Positions 1-5,674 are shown, numbered from the stretch's first letter. The stretch: 9,528 bases of DNA from Thermoplasmata archaeon (GCA_021835185.1 JAKBQO010000050.1:1-9528), one strand, 5' to 3'. Translations and numbers: made by a program. The notes: generated from the letters alone by a model not told the origin.

Positions 1-1128
1 ATAGAACAGGTTATCTGAAAAATTTATCCCGTCAAATACAGGCTTAATCCCTGCAGATTTCATATTATTTTTAAGTTTCCTGCTCTTATTCATTGTTATC
101 AACGCTATTTTTCTTAGCCCTTCGGATCCCATGATGGACAGGTATGCAAGTGATGCTACAGCCAGAAGGGCCTGGTTTGAGCATATATTGCTCATAGCCC
201 TTGAACGCCTTATATGCTGCTCCCTGGCCTGGAGAGTCATAACAAATGCTTTCTTTCCCTCAGAGTCTTTTGACAGTCCAATTAACCTTCCAGGAGACCT
301 GTGCACATATTCTTTTTTAAATGAAAACAGCCCGAGTAGAGGCCCTCCATAATTCATATGGATTCCCAGCTGTTGCCCCTCAGCCACAGCTATATCTGTA
401 CCGTATTCTCCAGGAGGTATAATAAATCCGAGTGATACAGGATCATAGTATGTTATCAGGATAGAATCTTTCTTGATTTCACTGACATGAAACGCATTTT
501 CATCTATAAGCCCGAAAACATTCGGGTTCTCTACAATGATTGCAGAAGTATCAGATGTTACTTTTGACTTCAGGTCCTCAAGATCCAGCAGCCCATCTGT
601 TCCGAATCCATATGTTATAATTTTTAAATTAAGCCCTTCCGTGTAGTTCTTTATTATGCTCAATTGTGATTTATATATATTTTCTGGGATTAAAACTTCG
701 CTTTTTCCATTGATACGGTATGCCATTCTCACGGCCTCTGCCAGGGATGTAAAACCGTCATACATGGAAGAATTTGTTATATCCATCTCTGTAAGGTCTG
801 ATATTATGCTCTGGTATTCAAATAGAGAATGAAGAATTCCCTGTGATATTTCAGGTTGGTATGGAGTATATGATGTTAAAAATTCATTTCTGCCTATTAT
901 CTCATCAACAAGTGGTGGCACAAATCTATCATATATGCCATTGCCCAGGAAATTCATATTTCCTGCTTTATTCTTTCTCCCCATATTTTCTATGGCTCTT
1001 ATTGTAGAAAACTCATCCATAGGTTTTCCCAGATCCAGGGATACCTTTAATCTGTCCGGGATATCACTGAATAAGCCATCAACGGATTTAACATTAAGAT
1101 AGTCCAGTATTTCATCAGTTTCGCTCAT
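1..1128 (-). CDS. gcvPA: Glycine dehydrogenase (decarboxylating) subunit 1, 3' end cut by window edge
   Basis: This is the alpha half of the two-subunit glycine cleavage P-protein, which decarboxylates glycine and passes the aminomethyl group to the lipoyl H-protein in the cytoplasm. The frame is open from ATG 1128 to the window edge, giving 376 residues; the family usually runs to about 440-450, so roughly 70 C-terminal residues are missing. Hallmarks read by translation are TSYTPYQPEISQG near residues 85-97, NSSMYDGFTSLAEA in the middle, then EGQQLGIHMNYGGP, SPGRLIGLTDSKGKKAF, TLQAREQHIRRAKAMSNIC and GSEGLRKIA. The PLP lysine is on the partner subunit (gcvPB), expected beyond the left edge. 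The ATG at 1140 is in the same frame but meets TAA after three codons, so 1128 is the start. A TATA box lies 26-27 bases upstream, implying a leaderless mRNA. Confidence 0.95.
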   Translation of the reverse strand, partial: MSETDEILDYLNVKSVDGLFSDIPDRLKVSLDLGKPMDEFSTIRAIENMGRKNKAGNMNFLGNGIYDRFVPPLVDEIIGRNEFLTSYTPYQPEISQGILHSLFEYQSIISDLTEMDITNSSMYDGFTSLAEAVRMAYRINGKSEVLIPENIYKSQLSIIKNYTEGLNLKIITYGFGTDGLLDLEDLKSKVTSDTSAIIVENPNVFGLIDENAFHVSEIKKDSILITYYDPVSLGFIIPPGEYGTDIAVAEGQQLGIHMNYGGPLLGLFSFKKEYVHRSPGRLIGLSKDSEGKKAFVMTLQAREQHIRRSRAMSNICSNQALLAVASLAYLSIMGSEGLRKIALITMNKSRKLKNNMKSAGIKPVFDGINFSDNLFY

Positions 1129-1150
1129 TTAGGCAACCATTAATAAAGAA

Positions 1151-1158
1151 TATTTAAA
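1151..1158 (-). promoter_or_regulatory. TATA box of gcvPA
   Basis: On the minus strand the sequence reads TTTAAATA. Its centre is about 26.5 bases from the A of the ATG at 1128, the usual archaeal TATA-to-start distance, so transcription should begin at or next to the start codon. No Shine-Dalgarno is visible in between. Confidence 0.6.
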
Positions 1159-1401
1159 CATTATAGTGGGTGGAGAAATATGGCTACTTAGAAATTAGTC
1201 AGATAATTTCACGTTTTAATTTCTTATAATTGTTGCCGTACGGATTCCTAATTTTTATCGGAATACAGCAGGATATTTAACAGGTATGCCCGGAATAAAA
1301 ACAGGTTAATGTGGAATACTTAAATACATGAAAACATAACATAACCTTATGGTATAAATGGAAATATCTATATGAAGTTTAATTCTAATACATATTTTTA
1401 C

Positions 1402-1409
1402 TTTATATT
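1402..1409 (+). promoter_or_regulatory. Candidate TATA box for the permease
   Basis: TTTATATT is the closest match to an archaeal TATA element within 120 bases of the permease start. It predicts transcription from about 1430 and a leader of roughly 80 nt, consistent with the gene having a Shine-Dalgarno. The stretch is so AT-rich that alternatives exist, notably TTAAATA at 1320-1326 and the TTTTATTAAA around 1471-1480. The choice is weak. Confidence 0.25.
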
Positions 1410-1498
1410 ACTACGTAATATATATTAATATTAAAGCTAAAACAAAAATTATAGCTAATAGTAGAAATACTTTTATTAAATAACATTATATTGATATC

Positions 1499-1503
1499 GA
1501 GGT
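1499..1503 (+). promoter_or_regulatory. Shine-Dalgarno of the permease
   Basis: GAGGT sits 7 bases before ATG 1511 and is complementary to the anti-Shine-Dalgarno end of archaeal 16S rRNA. It supports M1 rather than the in-frame M7. It is the only clear Shine-Dalgarno in the window, so this mRNA, unlike its neighbours, should have a leader. Confidence 0.65.
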
Positions 1504-1510
1504 AATAATA

Positions 1511-2938
1511 ATGGTAAAAACAGGTTTGATGCGTGGATCAGTAGGTTTCTGGCCCCTTGTCGGGCAAACAATTGCATTTACAGCACCCCTTGCTTCAGTT
1601 GTAACTTCCCTTACAGGAGCTGCATTATACGCTAAAGGTGCACTGCCACTGGCTATACTTATAGCAGTGATAAGCGGGCTTATCTGGGTAAACACCCCCT
1701 ACCAGTATTCCACTAAAATTGCCAGTGCAGGCGGGTTCTATACTTTTACCAGAAAAGCTATAGGCCCAAAATATGGACTTTTTGATGGGCTCATATATTT
1801 AATGTTTGAGTATGCGATCCTTGCTAACACTACTCTATTCTTTTCGGGAGTTTTAATTCCTGCTATTTTTTCAGACTTTTTTGGTATCACAGTATCGAAA
1901 TATCTCTGGATTCCAATTTTAATTGTATTTGTATTGATTTTTACTGTATTGCCTTATATAGGAATTAAACCGTCAGTGAAGTATGCCCTATTTGGTTCAT
2001 TGCTGGAGATAGCAATACTTATAATTTTAAGTGCAGCAATCATAATAATTTCAGGGCCGAAAAACACCGGTACCGTTTTTCTTCCAGAATTGTCCGGAGG
2101 GATATCACCTCTTTTTGAGGGAGTAGTCCTCGGAACGTTTCTAATGACAGGTGCTTCCGGGGCCGTTTACATAGGGGAAGAGGCAAAGATGCCAAGAACA
2201 AATATTAAGAAGGCCATGGCAGTGAGTTTTGTTATAACAGGAGCACTGTTTTTACTTGTTGCATATGCATTTACCATAGGATGGGGACCTACAAAAATGG
2301 GGAACTTCGCTACTGAATTAATTCCCGGGCTAATACTATCGGATAAGTTTCTTGGATTTCCATTTTTAGTAGTGATTGTTATCCTGCTATTCAACAGTGT
2401 TTTTGTATCCATGGTATCTCCACTGAATGTCCTTGGCAGGATATCTTACTCATTTTCCAGGGATGGCGTAATGCCGCCATGGTTTGTCAAAATTCATCCA
2501 AAGTACAAAACTCCTTCAAACGCAATTGCTTTTATGGGAATATCCAGTATAGTTGTAAGTGTTATTGTAGGGCTGGTCTATGGGCCTTTTTATGGTTACA
2601 TAATACTGATCACAATTGCAAGCCTGGCACTTTTTGCTGGTCATATAATGAGCGATTTCGCTTTGCCATTTCTATATCATAAACTACATGAATTAAATAT
2701 TGGTTTACATATAATATTGCCTATCACATCCCTGATAGTGCTGGTATTCGGGGTGTATTTCAGTGTTATACCTCCTGTATTTCCATACAGCCTGGCTACA
2801 ACAGCCACAGTTATTCTTATTGCCTTAATAGGAATATTCGTGGCACACTTTGCTAAAAAAAGAGGGAAAAGCATAGAAGATATAGGAACCATAGAAGCCC
2901 CTCTTCCAGGAAGCAACAATGAAAAGATAAATAAATAA
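1511..2938 (+). CDS. APC-superfamily amino acid permease
   Basis: A 475-residue integral membrane protein with about 12 predicted hydrophobic segments, near residues 12-38, 43-62, 87-115, 128-148, 156-178, 198-220, 235-257, 276-304, 338-358, 362-388, 397-417 and 423-445. It should carry amino acids or related amines across the cytoplasmic membrane, probably coupled to H+ or Na+. Family marks are SAGGFYTFTRKAIGP in the loop before TM3, GEEAKMP at residues 222-228 (the APC 'EE...P' loop), and SRDGVMPPW around 316-324, where R317-D318-G319 match the usual 'RDG.LP' loop. The C-terminal tail after about residue 447 is hydrophilic and probably cytoplasmic. The substrate cannot be told from the sequence. 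The divergent glycine-cleavage gene makes an amino-acid link plausible, but that is inference. The start is fixed by GAGGT at 1499-1503. Length is normal and nothing looks broken. Confidence 0.9.
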   Translation: MVKTGLMRGSVGFWPLVGQTIAFTAPLASVVTSLTGAALYAKGALPLAILIAVISGLIWVNTPYQYSTKIASAGGFYTFTRKAIGPKYGLFDGLIYLMFEYAILANTTLFFSGVLIPAIFSDFFGITVSKYLWIPILIVFVLIFTVLPYIGIKPSVKYALFGSLLEIAILIILSAAIIIISGPKNTGTVFLPELSGGISPLFEGVVLGTFLMTGASGAVYIGEEAKMPRTNIKKAMAVSFVITGALFLLVAYAFTIGWGPTKMGNFATELIPGLILSDKFLGFPFLVVIVILLFNSVFVSMVSPLNVLGRISYSFSRDGVMPPWFVKIHPKYKTPSNAIAFMGISSIVVSVIVGLVYGPFYGYIILITIASLALFAGHIMSDFALPFLYHKLHELNIGLHIILPITSLIVLVFGVYFSVIPPVFPYSLATTATVILIALIGIFVAHFAKKRGKSIEDIGTIEAPLPGSNNEKINK

Positions 2939-2946
2939 AAATATTC
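2937..2946 (+). promoter_or_regulatory. TATA-like element before the Nudix gene
   Basis: An A/T run (TAAAAATATT) overlapping the permease stop is centred about 24-25 bases from ATG 2965. It could drive a leaderless Nudix transcript. Alternatively the gene is read through from the permease, whose stop lies only 26 bases upstream. The match is loose. Confidence 0.25.
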
Positions 2947-2964
2947 CGTTAGAATTAGAAAGAT

Positions 2965-3390
2965 ATGAAAACGTATCCGAAAGTTGCTGTTGGCGGAGTA
3001 ATAACACTTGAAAATAAGATACTGCTGGGAAAAAGGAGGGACGAACCTGACAGGTACAAATGGGCAATACCGGGTGGAAAGCTGGAATTAAATGAAACTA
3101 TTGAAGAGGGGCTAAAAAGGGAAATGCTTGAAGAAACCGGGTTAACTGTTGAAGTAGAAAGCCTTCTGGGTATCTCAGAGATAATTAGAAAGGATTTTCA
3201 TTATGTTATCCTGGATTATAAATGCAGGCCTGTAAAAGGGATAGAACAGGCTGGATCGGATGCGTTGAAGCTCAAATATTTTGATATGGAATCACTGGAC
3301 AATAGTATCAATGAAAGCACAATGGAATTTATAAAAGAGATGAAAAAATCAACAAACTTTATCCATATTATAAAAAAAGATATTGATTAA
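2965..3390 (+). CDS. Nudix hydrolase (ADP-ribose pyrophosphatase/NTP pyrophosphohydrolase type)
   Basis: A 141-residue single-domain Nudix protein. Enzymes of this family hydrolyse a diphosphate bond in nucleoside diphosphates linked to another group, such as ADP-ribose or damaged (d)NTPs, using Mg2+. The full Nudix box GX5EX7REUXEEXGU is present: G38, E44, R52-E53, E56-E57 and G59-L60, giving REMLEETGL. It is preceded by WAIPGGK at 33-39, the typical strand leading into the box. The N-terminal VAVGGVITLENKILLGKRR is the usual first strand pair of the fold. Length fits small archaeal ADP-ribose/NTP pyrophosphatases, but the substrate cannot be assigned. The gene lies 26 bases downstream of the permease and may be co-transcribed. 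It is followed at once by a hairpin terminator and a convergent gene. Confidence 0.92.
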   Translation: MKTYPKVAVGGVITLENKILLGKRRDEPDRYKWAIPGGKLELNETIEEGLKREMLEETGLTVEVESLLGISEIIRKDFHYVILDYKCRPVKGIEQAGSDALKLKYFDMESLDNSINESTMEFIKEMKKSTNFIHIIKKDID

Positions 3391-3394
3391 TAAA

Positions 3395-3413
3395 AAATGC
3401 TTAAAAAGCATTT
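3395..3413. terminator. Bidirectional hairpin terminator between convergent genes
   Basis: AAATGCTT (3395-3402) and AAGCATTT (3406-3413) form a perfect 8-bp stem with an AAA loop. It starts 4 bases after the Nudix stop and covers the last codons of the convergent ferritin-like gene (stop 3401-3403). On the plus strand it is followed by the T-rich run at 3411-3425. On the minus strand a T6 tract follows at once, and a T7 tract about 20 bases on. It is well placed to stop transcription in both directions. Confidence 0.6.
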
Positions 3414-3787
3414 CTTGTTCTTTTCAAAGTTTCAGCTATGCCTTTTTCCTGCTCGGAGAATGCACATAACATTGCTTCAATGTCATCATGCCCTTCAGCC
3501 TTTGCAGCGTTGGCAACGTTTGTATATTCTGATACATGCTGTTCAGTTTCTTCCTTTGCCATGTCGTTTACCAGACCTTTGAGCCCTTCATATTTTACAA
3601 GTGTAGCGAATATTGCATTGAAATGCCCCAGTTCTACATTGGCTTTGTCTTTCAATTCTCTGGCTGTTTCCAGATCACCTATTTTTTCAAAGTAGTTCGA
3701 TGCGGCATTCAGTCTCATATGATCCTCTGCGTTGGCTGTTAAAAGTTCTTTTAACCCGGCCTCTGTATTTTTTCCTAACACTGACAT
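3401..3787 (-). CDS. Rubrerythrin-like ferritin-fold protein without rubredoxin domain
   Basis: A 128-residue, all-helical protein resembling the four-helix di-iron domain of rubrerythrin. Such proteins reduce peroxide or handle iron under oxidative stress in the cytoplasm. Counting from ATG 3787, the first half keeps E21 (ANAEDH) and the E52-x-x-H55 motif (VELGH). The second half has E80 (AKEETEQ) and E114 (SEQEK). However, the position of the second ExxH histidine is I117, and the usual second Glu of the GExxE pair is Q83. There is no CxxC rubredoxin tail, as in sulerythrin-type short forms. The open frame reaches a TTG at 3796, but ATG 3787 fits the TATA box at 3815-3824 better. The missing ligands leave catalytic activity uncertain; the fold call is firmer than the function. 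Confidence 0.75.
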   Translation of the reverse strand: MSVLGKNTEAGLKELLTANAEDHMRLNAASNYFEKIGDLETARELKDKANVELGHFNAIFATLVKYEGLKGLVNDMAKEETEQHVSEYTNVANAAKAEGHDDIEAMLCAFSEQEKGIAETLKRTRNAF

Positions 3788-3814
3788 ATTTATCAATTAT
3801 AACAATAATTAAAT

Positions 3815-3824
3815 GTATAAATAC
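3815..3824 (-). promoter_or_regulatory. TATA box of the ferritin-like gene
   Basis: The minus strand reads GTATTTATAC, itself a near-palindrome. From its centre the predicted transcript start is about 3790-3793, 3-6 bases before ATG 3787. This favours ATG 3787 over TTG 3796, which would lie upstream of or at the transcript start. Purines upstream (GATGAAAGATAA) fit a BRE. Confidence 0.55.
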
Positions 3825-4073
3825 TTATCTTTCATCCATATGAATAATTTTTAATGATAAAAGATACAGAATTTCCATAAATGCAGCAGGGAATTTTATT
3901 CCATACTTCCCCTTTTTATTGAGGTATACCCCCATTAACCGGTGTTTCGGTAAATCTAGAACGTAGAGCAATTGTGTTATATAATTGCCAGTAGAATCAG
4001 GGTACATTCTATACCTGTAGCCTTTTATAAGGGACTTTAGAAAACATCTACTGTAATGTGTTGTATTTACTTT
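3825..4073 (-). pseudogene. Decayed N-terminal fragment of an IS200/IS605-type TnpB
   Basis: An open stretch from just after a TAG (4074-4076) to a stop at 3825 encodes about 82 residues, with an internal ATG at 4007. Its motif KGYRYRMYPDS resembles the start of TnpB/OrfB proteins (pattern 'KaYKyRiYPt'). Further on, NKKGKYGIKF resembles the 'ekyGKYGI.y' stretch that follows the first helices in archaeal TnpB. A full TnpB is about 350-420 residues and carries RuvC-like catalytic motifs and a zinc ribbon; none of these is present, nor is a TnpA, and the frame has no good start. What is left ends a few bases from the ferritin-like promoter. The identification rests on two short motifs read by eye. 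A chance open frame in AT-rich DNA remains possible. Confidence 0.4.
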
Positions 4074-4210
4074 CTAAACTTTCTGAATTGCAATATCTTT
4101 TTTCCTCTTCTGTATACCGTATCTTGAATGTAATTGTTGCCCGGTATTCATCTAACCCGTATAGATAAATTTTCAGCTACCTATTATTTACATATGGCCA
4201 ATTTAAATTA

Positions 4211-4219
4211 GTTTTAAAT
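4211..4219 (+). promoter_or_regulatory. TATA box of the 4243 gene
   Basis: GTTTTAAAT is centred about 27 bases before ATG 4243, giving a leaderless transcript. No Shine-Dalgarno precedes the ATG. Confidence 0.5.
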
Positions 4220-4242
4220 GCAACCATGAAATACATATAACT

Positions 4243-4788
4243 ATGATAATAATTTCTACTCTAGGCAAAATGCACGAAAATACCATTGGATATGGATATG
4301 AAGACCTGATCACATATCTGGGTGAACTGAAAGTAAAAAATCTAATAATTACATACACATCCCGGCATAATTATAATATGAAACAGGATGAATTCAGGGA
4401 AATAAAATTGCTTGAAAATTCATTCAATGTTTTTTTCCCGGAAATTGATTATGATAAATATAATGAATTATTAACCAGGTATTCCTTAGAGACCCATAAT
4501 GCGGAAGAGGTTACAAAGAAAAACATTGTAGACATAATAGAAACGGTCATTAATTCTTATTTGAAAGGGTACTGGAAGAGTCCTGAAACCGTTAATTCAG
4601 AAGTTACCGATAGTATCTATAGGGTGAAAAATAAATTTATCCAGTCAGTAAATCCAGAATATATTGAAAAATACTGGTTACCATTCCATACGGATGTTTA
4701 CAATTATATTGAAAAAAACAAAAGTAATTATGATGCTGTTATTTCAGATGTGGAAAGCGCATTTTTTTATAAAGAGGAAAAATTATAA
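4243..4788 (+). CDS. Protein of unknown function, 181 aa
   Basis: I do not recognise this protein. It is soluble-looking, free of cysteine, and has no signal peptide or membrane segment. The N-terminal 40 residues look like a beta-alpha-beta unit: a hydrophobic strand MIIIST, then GKMHENTIGYGYED with a His at residue 11, a helix to about residue 28, and a second strand NLIITY. The middle and C-terminal parts are mainly helical, rich in Asn, Lys, Glu and Tyr. The stretch WKSPETVNSEVTDSIYRVKNK and the end YDAVISDVESAFF stand out as possibly conserved. The N-terminal pattern (strand, GxxH, helix, strand) is vaguely like the start of TraB/ChaN/TIKI-type proteins, but without a matching catalytic Glu this is speculation. 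A TATA box at 4211-4219 and normal codon use argue for a real gene. It converges on the RHH gene with a 17-base gap. Confidence 0.75.
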   Translation: MIIISTLGKMHENTIGYGYEDLITYLGELKVKNLIITYTSRHNYNMKQDEFREIKLLENSFNVFFPEIDYDKYNELLTRYSLETHNAEEVTKKNIVDIIETVINSYLKGYWKSPETVNSEVTDSIYRVKNKFIQSVNPEYIEKYWLPFHTDVYNYIEKNKSNYDAVISDVESAFFYKEEKL

Positions 4789-4798
4789 GATAGGAAAC

Positions 4799-4805
4799 AA
4801 AAAAA
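4799..4805 (-). terminator. Oligo-T terminator of the RHH gene
   Basis: Seven consecutive T residues on the minus strand directly follow the TAA at 4806-4808. Archaeal RNA polymerase can terminate at such U tracts without a hairpin. The tract lies in the 17-base gap between the two convergent genes. Confidence 0.45.
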
Positions 4806-5276
4806 TTATTGTACTATCTTATCTATAAAATTACCCTTCAGGAGAATCTTGGCTTTGCTGAGCCCCTTGGGAATTGTAACGGTTTTTACCATTATAATAG
4901 CATTGACGTATTTATCAAATGTTTCGTTGTCAATATCTTTAAAGGTAAGGCTTTCTATGTTTTTGAATATAATTTTTCGTCCTATTTCTTTAAGGTCATT
5001 TCCCGTGATTTCAAGTTCTTTTATGTTCTCTATAAACTGGGATGATCCTTCTTTCATTCCTTTCATAAAGCCATCTGATAAATGCTTTGCATTTTCAACA
5101 GTGCCCATAAACGATTTATATGCGTCATCGGTTACCTGCCCTATTGTTTTTCCAGTATCATTGGATATTTTCTGGATTCTTCTGTACAGGTCTGCACTAA
5201 CACCCTTAATTGATATGGTTTTCCTTACGACATTCTCATCTTCTGTTGTTTCAGTTTCTTTATTTTCTTCTGCCAT
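4806..5276 (-). CDS. Ribbon-helix-helix protein with a C-terminal domain of unknown function
   Basis: A 156-residue protein in three parts. Residues 1-15 are an acidic, disordered-looking tail rich in Glu and Thr. Residues 17-57 match a ribbon-helix-helix DNA-binding fold: strand RKTISI (18-23), helix A at 27-41, the turn at TGKT, and helix B at 44-57. Such proteins dimerise and insert the strand pair into the DNA major groove, usually as repressors. Residues 58-156 are an extra domain: a helix to about 85, then alternating short strands and helices with FKNIESLTFKDID and VKTVTIPKGLSKAK. I do not recognise this part. It is too long for a plain CopG-type regulator and has no toxin-binding signature known to me. 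The gene has its own TATA box (5297-5303) with a repeated TTACCGG element just upstream, so autoregulation is possible but inferred. It is not an evident antitoxin, since its convergent neighbour is no known toxin. Confidence 0.72.
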   Translation of the reverse strand: MAEENKETETTEDENVVRKTISIKGVSADLYRRIQKISNDTGKTIGQVTDDAYKSFMGTVENAKHLSDGFMKGMKEGSSQFIENIKELEITGNDLKEIGRKIIFKNIESLTFKDIDNETFDKYVNAIIMVKTVTIPKGLSKAKILLKGNFIDKIVQ

Positions 5277-5296
5277 AATTATATATTGTAATCTAG

Positions 5297-5303
5297 TATA
5301 TAA
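5297..5303 (-). promoter_or_regulatory. TATA box of the RHH gene
   Basis: The minus strand reads TTATATA, centred about 26 bases from the ATG at 5276. This again implies a leaderless transcript. It shows that the RHH gene is transcribed separately from DUF1805, which ends at 5326. Confidence 0.6.
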
Positions 5304-5306
5304 GGA

Positions 5307-5321
5307 TTACCGGTTTACCGG
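5307..5321. promoter_or_regulatory. Candidate operator: tandem and inverted TTACCGG
   Basis: TTACCGG occurs twice in tandem (5307-5313 and 5315-5321). The pair also contains the inverted repeat CCGGT-TT-ACCGG (5310-5321). It lies 4-18 bases upstream of the RHH TATA box, overlapping the expected BRE and TFB contacts, where a bound repressor would block transcription. A further copy is at 5665-5671. Its two-base loop makes an RNA hairpin unlikely, so an operator is preferred over a terminator. Confidence 0.4.
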
Positions 5322-5325
5322 ATTT

Positions 5326-5613
5326 CTATAATTTCTGAACAATATCCATAATGCTATCGCCTGGCTTTATTCCCAGTTCCTTGGCCTTATCAGTGCATGC
5401 ATTTACTGAAGTATTTAAAACGTCATTTATGTCGTTTACACCGGATACACGGACAGCAACATCTCCCAGAGAATTGGCTGCATCTATGTTAAGATACCCG
5501 CACATTATGTATCCGTTTTCACCCTTTACAATTATAAGTGGTGCCTTTTTGCCGATCTTTTCATTTATATACTGATATTTCCTGCCTTTTATTTCAATCT
5601 CCTGATTTATCAT
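5326..5613 (-). CDS. DUF1805 family protein
   Basis: A 95-residue small cytoplasmic protein of the DUF1805 (YunC-like) family, conserved in archaea and some bacteria and without an established function. The family core is clear: PLIIVKGENGYIMCGYLNID at about residues 25-44, where MCGYLNI is the signature. It is followed by LGDVAVRVSGVNDINDVL and, near the end, AKELGIKPGD. Length is typical. C38 in the MCGY motif and C73 are the only cysteines. The gene is divergent from RNase Z with 61 bases between start codons, and a TATA box 25 bases upstream of its ATG implies a leaderless mRNA. The RHH gene follows on the same strand after about 50 bases but has its own promoter. The neighbourhood gives no firm clue to its role. 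Confidence 0.88.
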   Translation of the reverse strand: MINQEIEIKGRKYQYINEKIGKKAPLIIVKGENGYIMCGYLNIDAANSLGDVAVRVSGVNDINDVLNTSVNACTDKAKELGIKPGDSIMDIVQKL

Positions 5614-5633
5614 AACGTTAAATGCCTATTCTG

Positions 5634-5642
5634 TATAATTAA
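5634..5642 (-). promoter_or_regulatory. TATA box of DUF1805
   Basis: The minus strand reads TTAATTATA, centred about 25 bases from the ATG at 5613. It lies within the 61-base divergent spacer shared with RNase Z. Confidence 0.45.
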
Positions 5643-5661
5643 TTTATCAAAAATAATATAT
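5643..5661 (+). promoter_or_regulatory. Promoter region of RNase Z
   Basis: The A/T-rich run contains two possible TATA elements: TTTATC near 5643-5648, which fits the ATG at 5675, and TAATATATT at 5653-5661, which fits the in-frame ATG at 5681 (M3). The second is the better TATA match, so the true start may be 5681. A copy of the TTACCGG element (as CCGGTAA) lies at 5665-5671, between TATA and start. Confidence 0.4.
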
Positions 5662-5674
5662 TATCCGGTAATAC

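Larger units (their letters stand above)
1129..1510. other. Gene-free divergent spacer, gcvPA / permease
   Basis: This spacer of about 380 bp holds no convincing gene; the short ATG frames (for example at 1328) stop within a few codons. It contains the gcvPA promoter at its left end and the permease Shine-Dalgarno at its right end. Between them are repeated GGAATA words at 1260-1265, 1292-1297 and 1313-1318, and an inverted ATTCC at 1244-1248. Two copies of ACAGGT occur at 1280-1285 and 1301-1306, and a short palindrome CCGTACGG at 1236-1243. From about 1330 to 1490 it is very AT-rich. It may carry operator sites for either neighbour, but nothing in it is diagnostic. Confidence 0.5.
3788..4242. 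other. Spacer of about 450 bp with remnant coding sequence
   Basis: No intact gene is seen here. The left end carries the ferritin-like promoter and the right end the promoter of the gene at 4243. Between them lies the TnpB-like fragment. Upstream of that fragment is a second minus-strand stretch without a start codon (4176 to 4051, 42 codons), closed at both ends by stops. No terminal inverted repeats, target duplications or subterminal hairpins typical of IS605 ends could be recognised. Confidence 0.45.

Noticed and set aside
131..352. Plus-strand open frame of 73 codons at the left end
   Set aside because: It lies antisense within the conserved gcvPA region encoding SPGRLIGL and AREQHIRR.
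3788..3796. Extension of the ferritin-like gene to the in-frame TTG at 3796
   Set aside because: The TATA box at 3815-3824 predicts transcription from about 3790-3793, after or at the TTG. ATG 3787 is the better start.
4051..4176. A 42-codon minus-strand open stretch with plausible-looking residues (DEYRATITFKIRYTEEEK)
   Set aside because: It has stops at both ends and no start codon, and matches nothing I recognise. It may be part of the decayed region but cannot be called a gene.
4243..5276. Toxin-antitoxin pair made of the 181-aa protein and the RHH protein
   Set aside because: The genes converge rather than forming an operon, each has its own promoter, and the 181-aa protein shows no known toxin motif.
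4849..5331. Plus-strand open frame of 160 codons across the RHH gene
   Set aside because: It is antisense to the RHH gene with a low-quality, Ser/Phe/Leu-rich composition typical of a shadow frame. The minus-strand frame has the domain, promoter and terminator.
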